33,802 nt of DNA, taken from contig JACDGE010000020.1 in NCBI GenBank assembly GCA_013815465.1, positions 1 through 33,802 of the forward strand, read 5' to 3'. Both the position numbers and the translations under genes were made by a program. The stretch comes from Alphaproteobacteria bacterium. Its GTDB lineage: Bacteria; Pseudomonadota; Alphaproteobacteria; UBA9655. The notes under the pieces were generated by a model that saw only the letters and a program-made list of their open reading frames with translations, was not told the origin of the DNA and searched no databases. Positions 23,696 to 31,200 of this stretch are shown one piece after another; positions within the stretch are counted from its first letter, which is position 1; the number at the start of each line of letters is the position of its first letter.

Positions 23696-26206
23696 ATGAA
23701 TAATCAATTTTCTACTCGCTTTACTTTTTGCTTTGCAATGCTGGCTTCAGTTCCAGCATGGAGTATGAATATGGACTGTTTACAGACCGAATATAAGGTT
23801 AAGAAACATATAGCGTTAAGCCTAGCGAAACAAGTTCTCCCTCCTATGCAAGGAGAGACCCTAAAAACAAAAAGTCAAAAACCAGACAGTAAATCTCAGA
23901 AAACGTATGCATATGATTCTTGGGCCGAAATTGAAGAAGATTTAGTTCAAAAAAATTCTAAAGAAAATAAAAACGATTGTGTTGTTACAGATAATGATAA
24001 GCGCACTCAGGGCAGTAAACTAGACATAGGGGCATATAGTGCTTTTGGAACTGTCTACTCTACTTTCCAGACATCTGATGGTTGGTCAGATACATACGTT
24101 GGGCCAGGAACATTAGTTGGACCCAACCTTGTTTTGACAGGAGCCAGCAGTCTCTATGAAAAAAATTCTAGAAACGGACAATGCATCGGCAAAGCTAAAG
24201 AAGTTACATTTATCCCAGGGATGAATGAAATTAATAAACCATTTGGCAAACAAAGAGTTACAGATTTTTATTTTCCAGAAGAATATATAAACAGCGACAA
24301 TAACATGGAAAATTATGGACTTTTGATTCTTGAAAACTCTGTTGGGGAAGAAATGGGCTATTTGGGGATAAGTATTGCTCCTCCTCAGCAAATTTCATCA
24401 CTTGAAGTTGATGTGGGCGGGTATGATCAAGCAGAAGATAAAATATATCAAATGCATGGAATGAAAGGGAAAAGCACAACGGTAAATGAGGATTTTATCG
24501 AATATGAAGTAGATGCTTCCGTAGATCACAAGGGAAACGGGGAGGGATATCAAAATGCGATACGTCATACAGTCTATGAAGAGGGCAAAAGTTACTTTAT
24601 CGTGAGTGTTGAGGCAGGTACGGGTTTGAAAAATCAAGACACCTTTTTAACTAAACCTCGATATGAAAAAATTAGGGGATGGATTGAAGATTTTATTCAA
24701 AAAAACACCCTAAAATATTTGAGCGATGACTTTTTTAGCGGGGTTGAAGTTATTGATTTAAGCAATAGTTATATAGGAGACTTAGGTATTCCCTATCTGC
24801 GTCAATATGCCTCATGCTTACATACGGCTAATTTGAGGAATACAAGGATCGCAGATAATGGTGCGGAAGTACTTGCTATGCATCCTACCATCAGAAAACT
24901 CAACTTAATTGAAAACTATATTGGCGATAAAGGTGCAATTGCGCTTTCTCACAATACCATCCTTTCTGATCTGGATGTATCTTATAATTATATTGGTACT
25001 GAAGGGGGGGTGGCCTTATCTCTGAATAACTCTTTGAGATCTCTCAACTTAAATAACAATAGAATCGAGAATGGAAATATTGTTCTACGGTCTCTGGCAG
25101 AAAACACTGGTTTGAAAACGTTGAGGTTCAGCAATCCTTATCTGAGTGCACGAGTATCAGTGCTCGAAAGAGTAGGGAATGGAGTATTAAGGAATAATAT
25201 AGGAGGATGGACAGCAGAAAAAATTGACGGGAATGCATCAATAATACTAGGAGAAGCGTACTTGGGGTCATTAATAGCGACAGGAGTAGGGGGCTTGATT
25301 TCATTAATAACAGCCAACCCATTAGGAGTAATAGGAGGAGCAGTAGCAGGAAATCTAGCTACCCACTTTGCCGTCTCTACACCAGTAAAACACAAATTTT
25401 TAATAGAATCTGAAGCGGCGATAGCGCTATCTAAGAATAGTACACTTACAGAACTTGATCTATCGGATACTTACGCTAGAGGTGAAGCAGTAAGTATTTT
25501 GCTCACTTCACCAAGTATTACCTCGTTAAATTTAAGCTGGAATGCTTTGAACGATGAAGAGGCTAAAATAATTGCTCGAAAATTAAAAAAAAATGAAAAG
25601 GTTGAATGTCTGAATTTGCAGAATAATAACATTAAAGATCAAAATATTGAAAATTTTATTAATGCTATATTGGCTCGTAATAAAAGTTTGAAGGAGTTAA
25701 AAACGTTACGTGAACAACGAGATTTTTGGAAGCCAATGATGGAAGATGCACTGAAATTCCAACAAAGGCAACTTGAACAACATGAAACTGATCAGAAGTT
25801 GCTTAATAATATGCTAAAACTCCAAAAAATGATGCTTGAAGACCATAAAGTACTTGAAAACCTAAAATTTAAAATCACACAGGATGCTGATGGTCTAGGA
25901 CTAAAGGATTCCCCATTCGGCCTTGTAGTAGTATATGCAAAAGGCCAAAGAGACCTGCCTAAGGATGAACAGAAAGCCGCTAAACTCTTTCGATTAGCGG
26001 GTGATCAGGGACACAAAGATGCCCAATTTGAACTTGGGCAAATATATCTCAAAAATGAAAAGCTGGAAGAGGCCACCCAATGGTATCGATTAGCTGCCGA
26101 TCAAGGGCATGAAGATGCACAGAAAATTCTTGAGCAAATCCAAAACAAAGGGGAAAGTAAAAAAAATCAACAGTTAGGAGGGAATATCTCCCCTGTAGAT
26201 TTTTAA
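23696..26206 (+). CDS. Exported inactive trypsin/V8-like protease domain, LRR and Sel1 protein
   Basis: An 836-residue protein with AAGGAGA eight bases upstream; the signal peptide ends VPAWS|MNM (residue 23). It is a paralogue of the gene at 16542: both share a pre-domain (residues 38-64 here, LAKQVLPPMQG), the protease-like domain (about 110-330), the closing motif TFLTKPRYEKIRGW, LRRs (345-480), a hydrophobic Gly-rich insert (about 512-560), and LRRs again (570-650). The catalytic sites are again lost: TGAS puts Ser151 for His, Asn206 stands for Asp, and GNGEG replaces the Ser loop. In addition it has a probable coiled coil (665-725) and two Sel1 repeats (about 740-815: GDQGHKDAQFELGQIY, ADQGHEDAQ). 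The retained fold and shared loss of all three catalytic residues suggest selection for binding. Confidence 0.85.
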   Translation: MNNQFSTRFTFCFAMLASVPAWSMNMDCLQTEYKVKKHIALSLAKQVLPPMQGETLKTKSQKPDSKSQKTYAYDSWAEIEEDLVQKNSKENKNDCVVTDNDKRTQGSKLDIGAYSAFGTVYSTFQTSDGWSDTYVGPGTLVGPNLVLTGASSLYEKNSRNGQCIGKAKEVTFIPGMNEINKPFGKQRVTDFYFPEEYINSDNNMENYGLLILENSVGEEMGYLGISIAPPQQISSLEVDVGGYDQAEDKIYQMHGMKGKSTTVNEDFIEYEVDASVDHKGNGEGYQNAIRHTVYEEGKSYFIVSVEAGTGLKNQDTFLTKPRYEKIRGWIEDFIQKNTLKYLSDDFFSGVEVIDLSNSYIGDLGIPYLRQYASCLHTANLRNTRIADNGAEVLAMHPTIRKLNLIENYIGDKGAIALSHNTILSDLDVSYNYIGTEGGVALSLNNSLRSLNLNNNRIENGNIVLRSLAENTGLKTLRFSNPYLSARVSVLERVGNGVLRNNIGGWTAEKIDGNASIILGEAYLGSLIATGVGGLISLITANPLGVIGGAVAGNLATHFAVSTPVKHKFLIESEAAIALSKNSTLTELDLSDTYARGEAVSILLTSPSITSLNLSWNALNDEEAKIIARKLKKNEKVECLNLQNNNIKDQNIENFINAILARNKSLKELKTLREQRDFWKPMMEDALKFQQRQLEQHETDQKLLNNMLKLQKMMLEDHKVLENLKFKITQDADGLGLKDSPFGLVVVYAKGQRDLPKDEQKAAKLFRLAGDQGHKDAQFELGQIYLKNEKLEEATQWYRLAADQGHEDAQKILEQIQNKGESKKNQQLGGNISPVDF

Positions 26207-26283
26207 GATGACATGTTGGTCATGAATTACATATTATGAACAATTTTTTAAAGGACATCCCTTTTCTCGAAAAAATTAAATCA

Positions 26284-26306
26284 TGATGCCCTCATTATGG
26301 GCATCA
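26284..26306 (+). terminator. Hairpin after the second pseudo-protease gene
   Basis: TGATGCCC (26284-26291) pairs with GGGCATCA (26299-26306) across a seven-base loop. It lies 78 bases after the stop codon. No T-run follows on the plus strand, so it is at best a weak or Rho-assisted terminator or an RNA-stabilising hairpin. A TTGACA at 26324-26329 follows, but I see no matching -10 box at normal spacing before the next gene. Confidence 0.35.
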
Positions 26307-26441
26307 CAGTTCCTGCTTAGTGTTTGACAAAATCGCTAGTAGTGAGAGCTGAGTAGGCGTACAAGCACCAATGCTGTTAGGAATGAAGTGGGATAGAATA
26401 AGATATTATATGCGTCAAAATTTTTACGAGGAAAATAAATT

Positions 26442-28202
26442 ATGAAAAAAATATTTAATACACCAAAAAAAATAATGCCTATTTTATACAACCTAATTAT
26501 TATGATATTTTTTATTTCTTCCCCTACAATGGGAATGGAAGAAGATTTTAACAATCTCTCTTCACAAATTATTCAACACGCCGAACTCCTCTTCAATATT
26601 GAAAAAGGTGATGAGGGAGCCATCTTCACAAATAAGAAGAACGTCAGGTCTAAAAAATGTCTATCTATTGATAGTGGGGGAATAGGAGTCGTTCTTCCGT
26701 TATATCAACTGGCTGCATTGGAAGCTATTACGGGAAAACGTGTCCATCAGCTGTTTGATATTATTGCTGGCTCTGGTACGGGTGGCGTTGCAGCGTCTCT
26801 ATTATCTTACATCAACAAAGATGACGAAGTTTTGCCTGCTTTGGAAGTTTTAAAGATGTATACGCAGTGCTTTAAGACCCTTTATAAACCCATCAGTTCA
26901 TGGATACCTGGGCAAAAAATGCAATATGACTCCCAACACCTCAAGGACGTGTGGGCCAAGTTGATTGAAGATTCTCCTTTTATAGCTGACAATTTCAAGA
27001 AACCTACAATGCTAGTGTTGTATAACCACGCTTCACGAAGTGGTTGGGTAGCAAATACCCACCACCATCAGCAGGGGAGGAGCTCTTTTTTACAGGAAAA
27101 CAGGACGGATGTTAATTTGGAACTTAATGAACGGATTAAGAAAGGAAATCTATCTTTTACAGATATGTTATTAGCTTCTTCAAACACTTCTGGTGATATG
27201 ACTCCACTCGATTCATTAAGCTATTTAGCGAGTATATCTGATGGAACGGTGTACGCGCCAAATCCTGCATTCGAAATCAGTAAAACCTTGATAGCCGGAG
27301 CTCAAGCCCATTCTGCATCGAAAAATGAGGAAGAATTTGACGTGATATCTTTTGGAGTGGGTAACTTTGGCCAGAAATTCTCATTAAATTCTGTTTATAC
27401 AGCTAATTGCGCTAGGGTTGACGATGATATGAAGTTTCTGCAGGAAAATCCTTCACCCGGAAAATTAACACTAAAGAGTTATAAACGTTTTCAACCTCAG
27501 ATTGAGCAAGATCAGAAATCAGCTTTCGACGCGTCAGAGGAAAATATCAATCTGCTGTTTAAAATGGGCCACGAGATGATTAAAATAAAAGAATTCAAAG
27601 AGCTATGTGTAGAGCTTGGATATAGTACTTTTGACAAGAATAAAACCCTTGATCTGATCTCCAAATCAATAGAAGATCTTAATGAAAAAATTCTGCGATC
27701 AATAATGATGATTGACTTCACGGACCCCCGTGATGTCATTTTACATTCTATCTTAGAAAACTATTTATCTTTCTCAGTAGAACAGCAAAGTAGATTTGTT
27801 AAAACCAACTTTCTTTCCTATGCCGATTCAAAATCTCAGGATCAAGAATTGTTCCATTGGATCCTCAACTGGAGCGATAAGATGATGGAAGTTATAAGTG
27901 AACATAATGGAGGAAAGAGCTTGTTTAGTAAAGGGAAAAGCAGTCTCGGGGGAGTGATAAACTACTTTATTACAACAGAGAGATTTATTGGAAATCACGC
28001 TATTTTAGAGGAGAAGATCAAATGCCTTAAAAGTATCGCTAGAAATAAACTCAATGTTATTGAGGGAGGAAGTCTGGAAACCCCCACAATAAACGATGAG
28101 TTGCCAAGTTATGCAGAGATGTACAACTCTGATATATTACCCCCCCTACAAAACAGTTTATACGGGATCAGCATGACAAAAGACTCTTTCCCCTGGTTCT
28201 AA
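26442..28202 (+). CDS. Exported patatin-like protein with substituted catalytic serine
   Basis: A 586-residue protein; GAGGAAAA lies upstream. The signal segment ends SPTMG|MEED (residue 31). Residues about 71-290 follow the patatin phospholipase pattern: LSIDSGGIGVVLPLYQL (74-90) at the oxyanion site, ALEAITGKRV, FDIIAGSGTGGVAAS (105-119) at the nucleophile elbow, and SDGTVYAPNPAF (266-277) with the dyad Asp267. In patatins the elbow is G-x-S-x-G. Here the middle residue is Gly112 (GSGTG), and the family's oxyanion Arg is also missing. The catalytic Asp side is kept. So hydrolase activity is doubtful unless Ser111 acts, one position off. The C-terminal 300 residues are helical-looking and unassigned. 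It is the last gene of the plus-strand block, closed by a terminator overlapping its stop codon. Confidence 0.85.
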   Translation: MKKIFNTPKKIMPILYNLIIMIFFISSPTMGMEEDFNNLSSQIIQHAELLFNIEKGDEGAIFTNKKNVRSKKCLSIDSGGIGVVLPLYQLAALEAITGKRVHQLFDIIAGSGTGGVAASLLSYINKDDEVLPALEVLKMYTQCFKTLYKPISSWIPGQKMQYDSQHLKDVWAKLIEDSPFIADNFKKPTMLVLYNHASRSGWVANTHHHQQGRSSFLQENRTDVNLELNERIKKGNLSFTDMLLASSNTSGDMTPLDSLSYLASISDGTVYAPNPAFEISKTLIAGAQAHSASKNEEEFDVISFGVGNFGQKFSLNSVYTANCARVDDDMKFLQENPSPGKLTLKSYKRFQPQIEQDQKSAFDASEENINLLFKMGHEMIKIKEFKELCVELGYSTFDKNKTLDLISKSIEDLNEKILRSIMMIDFTDPRDVILHSILENYLSFSVEQQSRFVKTNFLSYADSKSQDQELFHWILNWSDKMMEVISEHNGGKSLFSKGKSSLGGVINYFITTERFIGNHAILEEKIKCLKSIARNKLNVIEGGSLETPTINDELPSYAEMYNSDILPPLQNSLYGISMTKDSFPWF

Positions 28203-28222
28203 CTACTCCCAGGGATTTTTTC
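28191..28222 (+). terminator. Rho-independent terminator of the plus-strand cargo block
   Basis: CCCTGG (28191-28196) pairs with CCAGGG (28209-28214) and is followed by A and six to seven T. The left arm lies inside the last codons of the patatin-like gene. It separates this gene from the convergent traA. Confidence 0.75.
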
Positions 28223-28263
28223 CTTGTATGAGAAGGGAATTTTTTTAAGAACCGTTAAAAACT

Positions 28264-31200
28264 TTACATATCCATTCCATAGCCTTGTCTGTTTTCCTTT
28301 TGCTCCCCAACGGGTTTTTCCGTTCTATAAGATTTTGTACGTGCTTGAGGTTGAGTATAATCCTGAACTGCATGTGGAAAATCACGGAATCCAGACAGGC
28401 CCTTGATTGAAGCAGACCAGTCTCTAAATCGCAGATCTCCGTCTCGTCTGCGGAGGTATTCGATGTTGTGGGTGCCGATGGACGGGTCATAGCCTTCTTT
28501 ATCAAGGTCTCTCGATATTTGAGCCATGGCAGACATTTGATCGCTTGAGGGCTTTTGGCCATGGGTTTCCATATATCTGGTGATGTCTTTAGCACACTGG
28601 GTGGCGGCAGTTTCCGAGAGTCTTTGCTTGGTAGCCAACTTTTCAGCTAATGTCACTGTTGTCGCTCTATTTTGTTTTATCTCTTCCTTTGCAAGGTGAG
28701 GAATCGTTGAGGAAGTCGTTAATCCAGGGGGATTAAATCCCTCGGGTTTCAAACCACTCTGTTTTACCTCAAGATACATCCTGCCCTCAACAGAGGCTTG
28801 ACGCTCTGCCATCATGTGAGCAATAAGCTCATCCTTTTCTCCACGATAGCTGTCCACCTTTTTCCAGCCTGCAATGATCTCCTCGCGGATTTCAGGAATG
28901 CGGTCCAGCTCGTAATTGGCGCGCTGCAGATAGTGGTCGGTTTGTTTGTCCGTAGGGCGGGTGCCTTTTAGCGTATGAGCATGGAAAATAAAGTTTGCAG
29001 CCCTCTTCGCTTGACGGTCAATACCCTTGGTGAGATCGGGGGTAAGATCGCATCTTTCTTCACCCAGGTTAGCGTAAAGCTTGCGGGCGCATCCTTTGGT
29101 GAGCTCTTCGAAGACCATCTCTCTAGTGGGTGAAAGCGGTTTTTCCTTGGGAGGAATTTGCGCCACGAACGTTGGTTTGCTTTCAGATTTTTGAAGAGAG
29201 GTTCCTACGCTGTTCTCAGCAGGTCTATTTTCGAAAGTGGTGTTCTCACCGATTTCCTTCTCAAAGGTGGATTTTTCAAGCGAGAGCTCAAGCATTAAGG
29301 CTTGTGATGGAGGTTCTTTCTGATGGGACACGATTTTGAGGGAATCTTTGGGAAGAGCCACTTCGAGAGGGCTCCCCTCAAGAGGATTACCTTCAAGAGA
29401 GTTACTCTCAAGAAAACTGCGTTCGAGAATTTCTCTAACTCCTTGAGGCCCTTTGTTCTTGAGAACGTCATTAAAATCCTCACCCAATTTATCCGGCTTT
29501 ATGACCGTGACGGCCAGCCCTCGTTCTTGAAGAGCAAGAACAGATTTTTCCAAGCTTTGAGCCGCAGGAGAGTCAGGTGCATCATGATCGGCGCAAATGA
29601 TAATCTGCGTATTGAGAGACTCAGGAACGATTCTCTTGATATTGGAAAGTCCCAAGGTAGCCTTGATCGTTCCTTGAATCCCTGCTGATCTTAAGCTTAA
29701 GGCCGTCTCCACGCCTTCAGCCAAGAAGAGAACGTTAGACACCGGAACGTCCTGAATCGCAACGGCTGATCCCTTCAGAACTCCAAAGGAGCGCTTAGCC
29801 ACAGGAATATCCGCTTTGAGGGCTGTATGCGCATTCAGAAACGTCAATTGCACGGCTGTAACGTCCCCCTCAGGAGATCTGGCAGCTGCCATAAGACAGG
29901 GAAAGGAGTACTTGGAATTCGGGTCCGTAAAAAAGGGCAGATAGCGAAGATCGTCAGAAAGGACGCCCTCTATTTTCCGATGCTCCCTGAGATAGCGTTC
30001 GGCAAGTGTTCCTTGAATGGGGCGTCCCTTATCCCAAAGAGCTTGGGCTCTATCTATTCTCGCTTTCTCCTCCTCATTTAAACCCCCAGCCTCCTTTTTA
30101 AGGGTTTGAACGGTTGGGGCCAAGGGCTGGGCTACTTGGTGGTTGAGATCTGTTCGATCTAATCCCGCCCAGGACGCGCCATATTCTAAGGCCTCTTTAA
30201 ATTCGAGCCCTTTGAGCTTCATGAGCATATGGAGGGGACCCCCTGCCATTTCGCTATTCTTATGATCAATCCAGGCCCCTGTCTTAAGATTGACCGCAAT
30301 ATGCCCATTCTTTCCATAACGACGCTCCTGGCTTGATGAAGATGCTGAATTGTAGGGCTCTCCTATAGAAGAAAAGATATCATCTGCAAATGAGGTCATA
30401 TTTTGTTTAATGGCATCCTCTACGACTGTTATGTCCATATGGTTTAAGGCTACTCTTGCAGATGATGGCGAATAAGTTCTTCCCTCAAAGTCAGAATTCG
30501 AATAGTGAGTCGTAGTTTGAGACGTATGCTGAAGCATTGAAATCTCTGAAGAGATGGGAGTCCCCACTTTCTTCTGAAGCAGTTGCTCAGCTCTGGCTTC
30601 TTCGCGAATGCTCGTTTGTGAGACGTCAGGCGTTACCCGGATGTCCTTTTCTCTATAAGAGCCCAAGAAATGATCTGCAACCTGCCAAAAGGCTTTCTTG
30701 GAAACAGCCCCCATGGCATCTAGCTCGTTTGAGACCCGCTCGAATATCTTGGTAAGCAAGCGATCATCCTGCTGCATCAGCTTGTTCAAAGAATCCGCAT
30801 CCAAATAATCGCCTGGAGAGAGTTTTTCTCCTGACTTAGCCAGGGCTTCGGGAAGCTTTTCTGGTCTCCAGAAGTCGAGGGAACTCCCAAATACCTGCAC
30901 ATCCTCTCGATGGCGGGTCATGGCCACATAAGCCAGGTTCTGGGTCATCTCAAAGGACGCCAACATATAGGTCTGGTCCACCGTTGTTCCCTGGGACTTA
31001 TGAATCGTAATCGCCCACCCTTGGTCAAAATAGGGATTCAAATTCGGAGCAAAGGAAATCTCTTTACCTTCATCCAGCTTTACTTTCATTGTCTGGGGCT
31101 TCAAGTCCGTGATGGTCCCCATAGTTCCATTCTTAACGCCCAGGCTTTTGGTGTTTTGTGTAAAGACAATACGATCACCTTTAGAAAAGTTCTTTTGTTG

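Noticed and set aside
26324-26329. TTGACA as a -35 box for the patatin-like gene
   Set aside because: No acceptable -10 hexamer at 16-18 bases; left unannotated.
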